NCBI RefSeq assembly: GCF_003049645.1
Contig: NZ_PYWK01000001.1
Coordinates: forward strand, 372,001-436,000
Direction: 5' to 3'
Source of the DNA: Metasolibacillus fluoroglycofenilyticus
GTDB taxonomy: Bacteria > Bacillota > Bacilli > Bacillales_A > Planococcaceae
DNA: 64,000 nucleotides
Shown here piece by piece: positions 41,008 to 50,782 of this stretch. The notes beneath the pieces were generated by a model. It ran no database searches. It was given only the letters and a program-made list of their open reading frames with translations, and was not told the origin of the DNA. A program made the position numbers and the translations under genes. Each line of letters starts with the position of its first letter. The first letter of the stretch is position 1.

Positions 41008-41079
41008 GTAAGGAAATAAAATGCTAAATAGTGTATAATAGAAATGTTATTTAATTAAGTAGAGTTAAGGAATGATAAT

Positions 41080-41580
41080 ATGAAAGAAACGACAAGAAAA
41101 TACATATTACTTAGTTTGCTAATATTTGTAATGGTGGGCTTCATTGTTGCTACCGTACTTGCAAATAAACAAAACCAAATATTTGAAACAGAGGACTTTT
41201 TGTATCAACAGACAATTCAGCTTTATCAAGCAGGAAACTATACTGAAGCACAAAGTTTAATTGCTGATTTAACTATAGAAAATGGTGATTCAGAAATGGT
41301 TAACTATTTGGCAGGATTGATTGCCGCAAATTTAGGTGAGTATTCTGCAGCTGCAATCTACATGCAAAAGACACTTGATATTAATCCGCATAATGTAGAA
41401 GTACCGATGTTTATGCTGCAATTTGCTGAGGTTTTGTTTTCTGCTGAGCGGTATGCGGATGCAAAAGTTGTTTTAGAACGCTGTAAAGAATGGAATTGGC
41501 AGCCACAGGACTATCCAGGTTATCAGGAACAAGTGCAAGGTATGCTGGCACAAATTGAAAATATAGAGCAAGGAAGGTAG
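41080..41580 (+). CDS. Membrane-anchored TPR protein
   Basis: This 166-residue protein has one N-terminal membrane helix (ILLSLLIFVMVGFIVATVLA) and then three TPR-like repeats outside the membrane (LYQQTIQLYQAGNYTEAQSL, YLAGLIAANLGEYSAAAIYM, VEVPMFMLQFAEVLFSAERY). It stands 6 nt before the O-antigen-ligase-like gene, and TPR and ligase/polymerase proteins are often paired in surface polysaccharide loci. It is likely an accessory to polymer assembly. The exact partner is not known. Confidence 0.75.
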   Translation: MKETTRKYILLSLLIFVMVGFIVATVLANKQNQIFETEDFLYQQTIQLYQAGNYTEAQSLIADLTIENGDSEMVNYLAGLIAANLGEYSAAAIYMQKTLDINPHNVEVPMFMLQFAEVLFSAERYADAKVVLERCKEWNWQPQDYPGYQEQVQGMLAQIENIEQGR

Positions 41581-41586
41581 TAACAT

Positions 41587-43158
41587 ATGACTTCTTTTTA
41601 TAAAGAACTGCATCAATCAGATAAGATGGGCGATGAGAAAGAGAATGCACAGTCAAGAGCGAGTGTCGATAAGTGGATTTTCAGACTACTATTATTATTG
41701 TTAGGGTTAGCACCACTTATTGTGCTAGCGCATGTTGAACAAGTGGTAAGTCCGTTAATTTCTAATCAAGAAACTTTAATCTCAGGTACTAAGGGTGAAC
41801 TGTTTACTCACTTTAAAGCATTGTTTATTTTAGTAGTCACATTAATTGCAGGAGCACTGTTATTAGCTAAGGTATTTTTTATGGGAGGTACAATACGTAA
41901 AACATTCTTAAACTATGCTTTAAGCATCTTCGCCATTATGATTGTTATATCAACAATTGCTTCACCGAGCATATCAATTGCGTTAGGCGGGCTTTATAAT
42001 CGTTCTGATGGAGCGATTAGTTGGCTATGTTATGTTGCCTTAATGTTTATCGCAATGAATATCGAATATCCTAAATATGTGATGAGATATATTTTATATA
42101 CAATGATGCCTTTTGTTGTAATTAACTTATTTATTATTACAATGAACTTTTATGGGAAGGATTTATTGCAATATGATTGGATAAAGAGCAGTGTTGCAAT
42201 TTTATTACCTGAAGGGGCTAATATAGGTGAGGACTCACAGTTACTAGGTACATTAAACCAATGGAACTATATGAGTGGAATGTTTGCGATTATGACGGTA
42301 ATGTACTTAATGGCAGCTGTTTTGGAAAAGTCAAAACTTAACGCATACACTTATTTAGTATTTTCTTTAATGTCTGTTGCAATATTGCTCATGTCGATTT
42401 CTACTTCAGGATTTCTGACAATTATTTTAATTATGCCGATTATTATAATTGCTGCACTAAGAAATGAACAGAAAATAAAACCTTTAGTTATACTTGCTGT
42501 TTTTATTTTAGCAGCTGTGCCAGTTTTTCACGTGTTAGCTAGTAAAGAAGCGCATGTTTGGACAGAATCTATAGGGTTTGTTATAAAAAAAAATCCATAT
42601 GTGGAGAAAAAAGAGGAAGTATCTGTTGAGAAGAATAAGTATAAATTAGGGCAAATGTCTAAAGTATACGCAGCGGAAGAGTTCGAATTACCAGAGCTGC
42701 CAGTTAGAAAAGCCGGTGCAGCGTCAGGGCGTATTTATATCTGGGATAAGTCTATTGAATTAGTGAAAGAGCGTGCTTTATTAGGTTATGGAATGGATAC
42801 TTTAATGTATAATTTTCCCCATACGCACATCGAAACACGTGCAAATTTTTGGTATGACAATGTTATAACAGACAAACCGCATAGTCTTTATATTGGATGG
42901 GTATATGGCACAGGTGTGCTAGGCTTTTTAAGCGTGATGGTCGTGTTATTATTTTCGCTAATTAGATCATTAAAATCAGTTTGGAAAAATAATCAATCAA
43001 TTATATGGATTATTGGTGTTGCTTGGGGAGCATATTTAATACAAGGAATTTTTAATGACAGCCTACCGGGTATATCAGCACCACTATGGATTTTAGTAGG
43101 AATTATGATGAAATTTACACTTACTACCAAGGAGATTACTAATGGAAGAAACAATTGA
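41587..43158 (+). CDS. O-antigen ligase/polymerase family membrane protein
   Basis: This 523-residue protein has about eleven hydrophobic segments and one large extracytoplasmic loop (about residues 320-440) that includes KAGAASGRIYIWDKSIELVKERALLGYGMDTL, a Wzy/WaaL signature (R-x-x-x-W near the end of helix, G-x-G). The N-terminal 35 residues are cytoplasmic and charged. It probably polymerises or ligates a polysaccharide on the outer face of the membrane. AAGGAAGG precedes the ATG. It overlaps the next gene by 17 bp. Confidence 0.82.
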   Translation: MTSFYKELHQSDKMGDEKENAQSRASVDKWIFRLLLLLLGLAPLIVLAHVEQVVSPLISNQETLISGTKGELFTHFKALFILVVTLIAGALLLAKVFFMGGTIRKTFLNYALSIFAIMIVISTIASPSISIALGGLYNRSDGAISWLCYVALMFIAMNIEYPKYVMRYILYTMMPFVVINLFIITMNFYGKDLLQYDWIKSSVAILLPEGANIGEDSQLLGTLNQWNYMSGMFAIMTVMYLMAAVLEKSKLNAYTYLVFSLMSVAILLMSISTSGFLTIILIMPIIIIAALRNEQKIKPLVILAVFILAAVPVFHVLASKEAHVWTESIGFVIKKNPYVEKKEEVSVEKNKYKLGQMSKVYAAEEFELPELPVRKAGAASGRIYIWDKSIELVKERALLGYGMDTLMYNFPHTHIETRANFWYDNVITDKPHSLYIGWVYGTGVLGFLSVMVVLLFSLIRSLKSVWKNNQSIIWIIGVAWGAYLIQGIFNDSLPGISAPLWILVGIMMKFTLTTKEITNGRNN

Positions 43159-44056
43159 ATTACGAGAAATAATTGACATATTATTAAAGGGTAAGTGGTT
43201 AATTGCAATTTGTACAATTATTGCGATGCTTCTATCGGGAATTGTTAGCTGGTTTGTATTAGAGGAGCAGTATGAATCGGAGGCTGTATTGCAAATTTCA
43301 AGTGATATACAGGATACAGGAATTATGGCAAGCTATGTCGCAACAGAGTTTACGCCAAATATTTATGTGCAACGTTTGGGGAATGTGGAACAAAATAGAA
43401 AGTATTTTAAAGAAAAAGGTTACAATGATTATACTAGTGCAAATTTATCCACTTCAGTTGATCTAGCTACAGGAATAGTGAATTTAACATATAGTGGCAC
43501 ATCCCCTAAAAATGCGCAAGAGTTATTAACATTGCTAATGGATAAAACAAAAAATGAAATGAATAGCAAGGTTAAAACGAACTTACACCTATTAGAGCAA
43601 ACGTATTTCAAAGAATCCGAAATCTTGTCGACTGAAATTGAACAGTTAATGTCTCAATATAATTCAATTATTGTTTCAAATAAATTACCCGAAATTTTGA
43701 TTTTACAAACAATTGCTACATCTCAATTTGTATTGAATTTAACAACAGAACAATCAAATGCTTTGTCTAATGTTACCGGAGCTATTCAAAATGAATTATT
43801 ACAATTAAAAGTACAAATTGATACAAAATCAAATGAATATCGTGAGGTATTAGCAAAATATCAATCTGTCAAAACCGGGCTAGATAGCTTCAAAGCAGAT
43901 CCATTTATTCGTGTTATTATTGACCCGACTTTAGCTGAATTCCCAACATCTCCAAATAAAGTATTAAACTTAGCAATTGGATTAGTCCTAGGATTAATGA
44001 TTGGTATTAGTTTAGTCTTTTTCCGTTCATATTGGAAAACATCCGCTACAAAATAA
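43142..44056 (+). CDS. Wzz/CapA-type chain-length determinant protein
   Basis: This 304-residue protein has the Wzz organisation: cytoplasmic start IELREIIDILLKGKW, helix 1 (LIAICTIIAMLLSGIVSWFV), an extracytoplasmic coiled-coil domain, the pre-helix proline region EFPTSPNKVLNLAIG and helix 2 (GLVLGLMIGISLVFF). It sets polymer length with the polymerase. No tyrosine-kinase domain is fused and none is encoded next to it, in contrast to usual Gram-positive CapA/CapB pairs. Overlap with the upstream gene shows coupling. Confidence 0.85.
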   Translation: MEETIELREIIDILLKGKWLIAICTIIAMLLSGIVSWFVLEEQYESEAVLQISSDIQDTGIMASYVATEFTPNIYVQRLGNVEQNRKYFKEKGYNDYTSANLSTSVDLATGIVNLTYSGTSPKNAQELLTLLMDKTKNEMNSKVKTNLHLLEQTYFKESEILSTEIEQLMSQYNSIIVSNKLPEILILQTIATSQFVLNLTTEQSNALSNVTGAIQNELLQLKVQIDTKSNEYREVLAKYQSVKTGLDSFKADPFIRVIIDPTLAEFPTSPNKVLNLAIGLVLGLMIGISLVFFRSYWKTSATK

Positions 44057-44076
44057 AAAGAAAGAGGTAACAAAAA

Positions 44077-45912
44077 ATGAGTTATAAATTAAGATATATC
44101 ATATTTTTTATAATGGACTCATGTATTGTTCTCTCTGCAATTTTTGTGAGTTATTGGCTACTACACCCGACGTTAAATGTCTATTCAGATAAAGTAATTG
44201 TATTGAGCGCGATTACTTTATTAGTAAGCCATCATATCGCCGCGTATTTTTATAAGCTTTATACGAGGGTATGGAGTGTTGCATCTGTTCGTGAATTATT
44301 AACAATTGCATATGCAGTAACGATTTCTATAGTGGCAGCGAGTATTTTACAGCAAGTCATTAATAATGATATTTATTTTCGAGTGATGACAGTAACTTGG
44401 ATGCTGCATATTATTATGATTGGGGGGTCAAGATTTCTACTGAGGTTATTGAACGATAAAGAATCCTTCAAAAATCCTAATAACATAAAGCGTGTATTAA
44501 TTGTTGGAGCCGGGCAAGGTGGTACGATGCTTGCAAAAAACCTTCAAAATACAAGTGAGAAGGATATTCATGCAGTCGGCTTTGTCGATGATGATGTCAA
44601 TAAAAAGCATTTGAATATAATGGGATTACCAGTATGGGGAACAGTAGCCGATATTGCAAAGATAGTAGAAAAAAAGCAAATTGATGAAATTATTATTGCT
44701 ATCCCTTCGCTTTCAAAAGTGGGGATAAAAGCAATTTATGAGAAATGCGCAACAGCAAATGTGAAAATTAAAATTATGCCGAAAATTGAAGATGTTATGA
44801 CTGGTAAAGTTTCTGTTAATGAAATGCAAGATATCGATATAAACGACTTATTAGGCCGTGAAGAAGTGAAATTAGACATGGTTGCTATTTCTGAAAAGTT
44901 AACTGATAAGGTAATTTTAGTGACAGGTGCCGGCGGTTCGATTGGGTCGGAAATTTGTCGGCAGGTCATGAAGTTTCAACCGAAAAAGCTGCTATTGCTT
45001 GGTCATGGTGAGAATTCTATTTACAATATTAGTATGGAGCTTCAAGAAAAAATTGATATCGATTCAGTGATTATCCCTATTATTGCGGATATTCAAGATC
45101 GAGAACGTATTTTTGAGATAGTGAAACAGTATAGACCACATGTTATTTACCATGCGGCAGCACACAAGCATGTACCACTAATGGAATACAATCCCTGTGA
45201 AGCCGTTAAAAATAATATTTTTGGCACGAAAAATATAGCTGAAGCTGCTCATGAATTTGGTGTAAAGCGCTTTGTTATGATTTCTACCGATAAGGCTGTC
45301 AATCCACCAAATGTAATGGGTGCAACAAAACGAATTGCAGAAATGGTTGTTCAAAATTTAGCTGCATGTAGTAGGACGAACTTTGCGGCAGTTAGGTTTG
45401 GAAATGTGCTTGGTTCACGTGGTTCAGTAGTTCCACGTTTTAAAGCCCAAATTGCAGCAGGTGGTCCAGTTACGGTAACACATCCGGACATGACTCGCTA
45501 CTTCATGACTATCCCAGAAGCAAGTCGGCTAGTTTTGCAGGCAGGTGTATTGGCAAAAGGTGGAGAAGTTTTTGTACTAGATATGGGAGAGCCAGTGAAG
45601 ATTGTAGATTTAGCGAAGAATGTAATTCGGCTTTCTGGGTATACGGAAGAGGAGATTCAGATTGAATTTACAGGTATTCGCCCTGGTGAGAAGATGTACG
45701 AGGAGTTACTCAACTCCGAGGAGCTTCAAGAGGAGAATGTGTATCCGAAGATTCACGTGGGCAAGGCGAATTATATGGAAAATTTACAACTGATGGCGCT
45801 ATTATCGGAGCTAGGGAAACAGGGACAAATGGAGCAGAAGGAACTACTGATTCGTGTGGCGAATGGGGATTGGAGTCAGTTTGTGGCAGATCAAGAGATT
45901 GCGATGAATTGA
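44077..45912 (+). CDS. Membrane-bound nucleotide-sugar 4,6-dehydratase (CapD/PglF-like)
   Basis: This 611-residue protein has four N-terminal helices (to about 120), a CoA-binding-like Rossmann domain (VLIVGAGQGGTMLAKNL near 145), and an SDR catalytic domain starting ILVTGAGGSIGSEICRQV near 282, with STDKAVNPPNVMGATKR where Met replaces the usual SDR Tyr. PglF/CapD-type enzymes convert UDP-GlcNAc to the 4-keto-6-deoxy sugar that starts bacillosamine or related residues. GAAAGAGG precedes the ATG. A terminator follows. Confidence 0.87.
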   Translation: MSYKLRYIIFFIMDSCIVLSAIFVSYWLLHPTLNVYSDKVIVLSAITLLVSHHIAAYFYKLYTRVWSVASVRELLTIAYAVTISIVAASILQQVINNDIYFRVMTVTWMLHIIMIGGSRFLLRLLNDKESFKNPNNIKRVLIVGAGQGGTMLAKNLQNTSEKDIHAVGFVDDDVNKKHLNIMGLPVWGTVADIAKIVEKKQIDEIIIAIPSLSKVGIKAIYEKCATANVKIKIMPKIEDVMTGKVSVNEMQDIDINDLLGREEVKLDMVAISEKLTDKVILVTGAGGSIGSEICRQVMKFQPKKLLLLGHGENSIYNISMELQEKIDIDSVIIPIIADIQDRERIFEIVKQYRPHVIYHAAAHKHVPLMEYNPCEAVKNNIFGTKNIAEAAHEFGVKRFVMISTDKAVNPPNVMGATKRIAEMVVQNLAACSRTNFAAVRFGNVLGSRGSVVPRFKAQIAAGGPVTVTHPDMTRYFMTIPEASRLVLQAGVLAKGGEVFVLDMGEPVKIVDLAKNVIRLSGYTEEEIQIEFTGIRPGEKMYEELLNSEELQEENVYPKIHVGKANYMENLQLMALLSELGKQGQMEQKELLIRVANGDWSQFVADQEIAMN

Positions 45913-45971
45913 TGGCGAACGAATTAATAAGTATTAGATAGATTGTTGTACTTATTCTAGGAAATTTGTAG

Positions 45972-46009
45972 GAAAGACATCCTAAAAGATTCTAGGTGTC
46001 TTTCTTATA
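45972..46009 (+). terminator. Terminator after the CapD-like gene
   Basis: GAAAGACATCCTA pairs, with one bulge, with TAGGTGTCTTTC, followed by TTAT. The remaining 46010-46286 holds no gene that I can support; a promoter for the next operon should lie there, but only a poorly spaced TTGACA near 46230 was seen. Confidence 0.82.
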
Positions 46010-46286
46010 AAAATCTAAGTTAATTTGTGTATATATTTTTTGAAAGGATGATTTTTTCAATTGAGTTTGCTAGTTAGATTGCAAAATTGATAATGAAATT
46101 CATTTTTAGGAATACCGTATTTTGGTGGATTAGTAGTTAATTAGAATGATGAAAACGATGGATTTTAATAAAGTACTAAACTACTAAAAGCGAAGTTTGG
46201 AAAATTGAAGGCTGTTTAGACAATAAATTTGACAAAAGTGATAGACCTGAGATCAATTATAGTTAATATAGTAGGGAGTTTAAGTA

Positions 46287-47498
46287 ATGAATATCTTATT
46301 TTTAACACTTTTAGATTTTGATTCAATTGAAGAGAAATCTATTTACACGGATGTTATGCGTGAATTTATAAAAAATCAGCATAATGTATATATTGTTTCT
46401 CCAACAGAAAAACGACAGCAACGGTCGACGAAAATAATCAAAAACAACCGTTGTACCATTCTTAAATTACAAATCGGGAATATGCAAAGAACCAATATTA
46501 TCGAAAAGGGTATTTCGATGTTAACTTTAGAATCTAAGTTTAAAAAAGGGATTAAGGACCATTTTTCCAATGTGAAATTTGATTTAGTGATTTATTCAAC
46601 TCCCCCTATTACTTTGCAAAAGGCTGTGAATTATGTAAAGATACGTGATCAAGCAAAAACATATTTATTGCTAAAGGATATATTTCCGCAAAATGCTTTG
46701 GATCTGGGGATGTTAAAGACTTCGGGCGGAAAGGGGCTATTATACAAATATTTTCGAGCTAAAGAGGAAAAGTTATATGCGGTATCTGATTACATAGGCT
46801 GCATGTCACCAGCAAATGTCAACTTTGTTCTTAAGCATAATCCAACAATTCCTTCTGAAAAAGTAGAAGTATGTCCAAATAGTATAGAGCCATTGCCTAT
46901 AGATCAAAATAAAAAAGCGAAGGAAAAGATCAAGAAGAAATACAATATTCCATTAAATAAGACTGTATTTATTTACGGTGGTAATCTTGGAAAGCCACAA
47001 GGGATTGACTTTTTAATCGAGTGTTTAAAGGCGAATAAGGATAATGACGATGTTTATTTTGTCATTGCTGGTTCAGGCACAGAGTTTGCAAAGCTTGAAA
47101 CTTCATTCAATGGTGAAAAGATAACAAACGCACAGCTATTCTCTCAACTTCCGAAAGAGGACTACGAACTTTTAGTGAATTCATGTGATGTGGGGTTAAT
47201 ATTCTTGGATAATCGATTTACAATACCTAATTTCCCGTCAAGACTACTTTCCTATATGCAAGCTTCTATGCCTGTTTTGGCAGCAACAGATATAAGTACG
47301 GATGTCGGTCAAATTATCCAACAAGGTGAATTTGGTTTATGGTGTGAGAGTGGAGGTGTTGAACAGTTTAATGATAAAGTGCAACAATTATGCGATTACG
47401 AGTTAAGAAAAAAGATGGGCAATAATGCTAGAGTCTATTTAGAAAATCATTATTCTGCAAAGCATTCCTATGATATTATTATGAGCCATTTTGAATAA
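46287..47498 (+). CDS. Glycosyltransferase family 4 (WbuB-like)
   Basis: This 403-residue cytoplasmic enzyme has the GT-B fold pattern: N-terminal NILFLTLLDFD, acceptor-domain DLVIYSTPPITL and LLKDIFPQNALDLGM (the WbuB-type D-x-FPQ segment), and C-terminal TVFIYGGNLGKPQGIDFLI and PNFPSRLLSYMQASMPVLAA with the donor-binding glutamate region. WbuB homologues transfer L-FucNAc, consistent with the CapE-F-G genes just downstream. GTAGGGAG precedes the ATG. Confidence 0.82.
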   Translation: MNILFLTLLDFDSIEEKSIYTDVMREFIKNQHNVYIVSPTEKRQQRSTKIIKNNRCTILKLQIGNMQRTNIIEKGISMLTLESKFKKGIKDHFSNVKFDLVIYSTPPITLQKAVNYVKIRDQAKTYLLLKDIFPQNALDLGMLKTSGGKGLLYKYFRAKEEKLYAVSDYIGCMSPANVNFVLKHNPTIPSEKVEVCPNSIEPLPIDQNKKAKEKIKKKYNIPLNKTVFIYGGNLGKPQGIDFLIECLKANKDNDDVYFVIAGSGTEFAKLETSFNGEKITNAQLFSQLPKEDYELLVNSCDVGLIFLDNRFTIPNFPSRLLSYMQASMPVLAATDISTDVGQIIQQGEFGLWCESGGVEQFNDKVQQLCDYELRKKMGNNARVYLENHYSAKHSYDIIMSHFE

Positions 47499-47520
47499 TA
47501 GTGAAGAAAGAGGTACTTCA

Positions 47521-48543
47521 ATGTTTAAAGATAAAATATTATTAATTACAGGTGGAACAGGTTCTTTTGGTAATGCGGTCATGCACCGATTTTTACATAC
47601 AGATATTAATGAAATTCGCATTTTTTCTCGTGATGAGAAAAAACAGGATGATATGCGGAAGAAATATAAAAATGACAAATTAAAGTTTTATATTGGTGAT
47701 GTGCGTGATGTAGCGAGTGTTAAAAATGCAATGCATGATGTCGACTATGTATTCCATGCTGCAGCGCTAAAGCAAGTACCTTCTTGTGAGTTTTTCCCAA
47801 TGGAAGCAGTGAAAACGAATGTTATTGGTACAGAAAATGTGGTTAACGCATCAATTGAAGCTAGTGTGAAGAAGGTTATTTGTCTTTCAACTGATAAAGC
47901 AGCCTATCCAATCAATGCAATGGGTATTTCTAAGGCGATGATGGAGAAGGTGTTTGTGGCAAAATCTCGTACTGTGAACCCAGAGAAAACATTAATATGT
48001 GGTACAAGGTATGGTAATGTGATGGCTTCTCGTGGCTCAGTGATTCCTTTATTTATCGAACAAATTAAAAAGGGTGAGCCGTTAACGGTAACAGACCCTG
48101 AAATGACACGTTATTTAATGAGTTTAGAGGAAGCGGTAGAACTTGTTGTTTTTGCTTTTGAACATGCGAATGCCGGCGACATTATGGTACAAAAATCACC
48201 AGCTTCTACGATTGCTGATTTAGCACAAGCTTTAGTGGAATTATTTGAAGTGGACAACGAAATACGTATTATCGGGACACGTCATGGTGAGAAGTTATAT
48301 GAAACGCTTTTAACGCGTGAGGAATATGTTGTGGCAGAGGATATGACGGGTTATTACCGTGTACCAGCTGATACACGTGATTTAAATTATGGTAAATTTT
48401 TCGAAGAAGGCGATAAGAAGCTTTCAGCAGCTGAAGAGTATAATTCGCATAATACATATCGTTTAACAGTGGAAGAGATAAAGGATAAGCTACTAGCGTT
48501 AAACTATGTTCGAGAAGAATTGGAGGCATGGAAGATAAAATGA
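47521..48543 (+). CDS. capE: UDP-GlcNAc 4,6-dehydratase/5-epimerase (CapE/FnlA)
   Basis: This 340-residue SDR enzyme has the Rossmann motif ITGGTGSFGNAV (residues 8-19), RDEKKQDDMR, and STDKAAYPINAMGISKAMMEK, where a Met stands in the usual Tyr position before the Lys, as in CapE. It starts UDP-L-FucNAc synthesis from UDP-GlcNAc. ATG 47521 is preferred because GAAAGAGG lies upstream; the earlier in-frame ATG at 47491 overlaps the previous gene. The stop overlaps the capF start as ATGA. Confidence 0.93.
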   Translation: MFKDKILLITGGTGSFGNAVMHRFLHTDINEIRIFSRDEKKQDDMRKKYKNDKLKFYIGDVRDVASVKNAMHDVDYVFHAAALKQVPSCEFFPMEAVKTNVIGTENVVNASIEASVKKVICLSTDKAAYPINAMGISKAMMEKVFVAKSRTVNPEKTLICGTRYGNVMASRGSVIPLFIEQIKKGEPLTVTDPEMTRYLMSLEEAVELVVFAFEHANAGDIMVQKSPASTIADLAQALVELFEVDNEIRIIGTRHGEKLYETLLTREEYVVAEDMTGYYRVPADTRDLNYGKFFEEGDKKLSAAEEYNSHNTYRLTVEEIKDKLLALNYVREELEAWKIK

Positions 48544-49649
48544 CGATTGTAGTAACTGGAGCGAGCGGCTTTATAGGTAAAAACCTTATAGCTGAACTTG
48601 GAAACTATGGAAATCATCGCGTAGTACAAGTTACGCGCCATACAACTGAGAAAGAATTGGCTAATTATCTAAAAGAAGCTACGTTTGTTTTTCATTTAGC
48701 TGGTATTAACCGTCCGCAACATGAAGAGGAATTTATGCAAGGTAACCATGATTTTACTAAGCAAATAGTTACGTATTTAAAGCAGTTAGGGAATGCTTGT
48801 CCAATTCTTGTTGCTTCCTCGACACAAGCTGAACGAGATAATGTTTATGGCCAAAGTAAAAAGGCGGGTGAGGAAGTAGTTTTCCAATATGCTGAAGAAA
48901 CTGGGGCACAGGTTTTTGTCTATCGTTTACCGAATGTCTTTGGAAAGTGGTGTAGGCCAAACTACAATAGTGCCATTGCTACGTTTTGTCATAATATAAG
49001 TCGTGATTTAGAGATTACAGTAAATGATGCAACAGTTAAATTGACATTGGTGTATATTGATGATGTTGTGCGAGAGTTTATAAATGCACTCGAAGGAAAA
49101 GCTAACAAGGTAGGAATTTATTATGAAGTGGCTACTGTGCATAAACAAATACTCGGTGATATAGTGGAGCTGATTACTTCCTTTAAAAAGAGCCGAGAAG
49201 AACGTTCTGTTCCAACAATGTCAGATGCTTTTACAAAGGCTTTATATAGCACGTATTTAAGCTATTTACCAGAAAATCAATTTAGTTATCCTTTAAAAAT
49301 GAATGTAGATTTACGTGGGTCATTTACTGAATTTATTAAGACGCCAGATAGAGGGCAAGTATCGGTTAACATTTCAAAGCCTGGTATAACAAAGGGCAAC
49401 CATTGGCATCATACAAAAAACGAGAAGTTTTTAGTTGTTAGTGGGCATGGTGTTATCCGATTCCGTAAAATTGGGACAAAGGAAGTTATTGAGTACTTCG
49501 TCAGTGGCGAGAAGCTAGAAGTGGTAGATATCCCAGTCGGTTATACACATAATATCGAAAATTTAGGTGACACAGATATGGTTACAATTATGTGGGTAAA
49601 TGAAATATTTGACCCAGAAAAACCAGATACATTTTTTGTGGAGGTATAA
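48540..49649 (+). CDS. capF: Bifunctional reductase/cupin epimerase CapF (FnlB)
   Basis: This 369-residue enzyme has an N-terminal SDR domain (VVTGASGFIGKNLIAEL; YGQSKKAGEEVV with catalytic Tyr and Lys) and a C-terminal cupin domain (GNHWHHTKNEKFLVVSGHGV, metal-binding histidines). It performs 3-epimerisation and 4-reduction in the UDP-L-FucNAc pathway. ATG 48540 gives exactly the CapF length of Staphylococcus aureus; the alternative at 48528 is too close to its GGAGG. CapG follows after 2 nt. Confidence 0.93.
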   Translation: MTIVVTGASGFIGKNLIAELGNYGNHRVVQVTRHTTEKELANYLKEATFVFHLAGINRPQHEEEFMQGNHDFTKQIVTYLKQLGNACPILVASSTQAERDNVYGQSKKAGEEVVFQYAEETGAQVFVYRLPNVFGKWCRPNYNSAIATFCHNISRDLEITVNDATVKLTLVYIDDVVREFINALEGKANKVGIYYEVATVHKQILGDIVELITSFKKSREERSVPTMSDAFTKALYSTYLSYLPENQFSYPLKMNVDLRGSFTEFIKTPDRGQVSVNISKPGITKGNHWHHTKNEKFLVVSGHGVIRFRKIGTKEVIEYFVSGEKLEVVDIPVGYTHNIENLGDTDMVTIMWVNEIFDPEKPDTFFVEV

Positions 49650-49651
49650 AT

Positions 49652-50782
49652 ATGAGAAAATTAAAAGTAATGACAGTGGTAGGGACAAGACCAGAAATTA
49701 TTCGTCTGTCAGCTGTTATTCACAAACTAGAGGAATCCGAAGCTATTGACCATGTATTAGTGCATACAGGACAAAATTACGATTATGAGCTAAATGAAGT
49801 ATTTTTCAATGATTTTAATCTAAAAAAACCAGATTATTTTTTAAATGCAGCGATTGGTACAGCAATTGAAACAGTAGGGAATATTTTGATTAAAATAGAT
49901 CCAATTCTTGAGGAAGTACAACCAGATGCTTTTTTAGTATTGGGGGATACAAACAGCTGTTTATGTGCCATTGCAGCGAAACGACGTCAAATTCCAATTT
50001 TCCATATGGAAGCAGGAAATCGCTGCTTTGATCAACGTGTACCAGAAGAAACGAATCGTAAAATTGTGGATCATATAGCAGATATTAACCTGACGTATAG
50101 TGATATTGCACGTGAATATTTATTACGTGAAGGTTTATCAGCAGATCGTATTATTAAAACAGGTAGCCCGATGTTTGAGGTATTAAATTCTCGTAAAGCT
50201 GATATTGAACAATCTAATGTGTTAGAGCGTCTACAATTAGAGCAAGGCAAGTACTTTCTCGTATCTGCTCATCGTGAGGAAAACATTAGCTCTGAGCGCA
50301 ATTTCCTAAACCTTATTGAATCATTAAATGCAATTGCAGAAAAATACGGTTATCCAGTCATCATAAGTACACATCCACGTACTCGTAAAATGATTGAAGA
50401 AAAGGGCATCATTTTCAATCCGTTAGTTCAGACATTAAAACCATTAGGATTTAATGATTATAATAAGTTACAAATCAAGGCGAAGGCAGTTTTGAGTGAT
50501 AGTGGCACAATCAGTGAAGAATCATCAATTTTAGGTTTCCGTGCATTGAATATTCGAGAAGCACATGAAAGACCAGAGGCGATGGAAGAAGCATCTGTGA
50601 TTATGGTAGGACTAGGTGTAGAGCGTATTATGCAGGGGTTAGCAGTTTTAGAAATACAACAACATAATACACTACGCTTAGTAAACGATTACTCAATGCC
50701 AAATGTCGGGGAAAAGGTTTTGCGAATTATTTTAGGGTATACCGATTATGTGAAGAGAGTAGTGTGGCTAAAGAATGAATAA
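49652..50782 (+). CDS. capG: UDP-GlcNAc 2-epimerase-family enzyme CapG (FnlC)
   Basis: This 376-residue enzyme catalyses the last step to UDP-N-acetyl-L-fucosamine (2-epimerisation of UDP-L-PneNAc-type intermediate). It shares VVGTRPEIIRLSAVIHKL, HTGQNYDYELNEVFF and SDSGTISEESSILGFRALNIR with WbjD/CapG and differs from MnaA at 5486 in the HMEAGNRCFDQRVPEE region, which is diagnostic for this branch. GGAGG precedes the ATG. It overlaps the next gene by 8 bp. Confidence 0.93.
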   Translation: MRKLKVMTVVGTRPEIIRLSAVIHKLEESEAIDHVLVHTGQNYDYELNEVFFNDFNLKKPDYFLNAAIGTAIETVGNILIKIDPILEEVQPDAFLVLGDTNSCLCAIAAKRRQIPIFHMEAGNRCFDQRVPEETNRKIVDHIADINLTYSDIAREYLLREGLSADRIIKTGSPMFEVLNSRKADIEQSNVLERLQLEQGKYFLVSAHREENISSERNFLNLIESLNAIAEKYGYPVIISTHPRTRKMIEEKGIIFNPLVQTLKPLGFNDYNKLQIKAKAVLSDSGTISEESSILGFRALNIREAHERPEAMEEASVIMVGLGVERIMQGLAVLEIQQHNTLRLVNDYSMPNVGEKVLRIILGYTDYVKRVVWLKNE

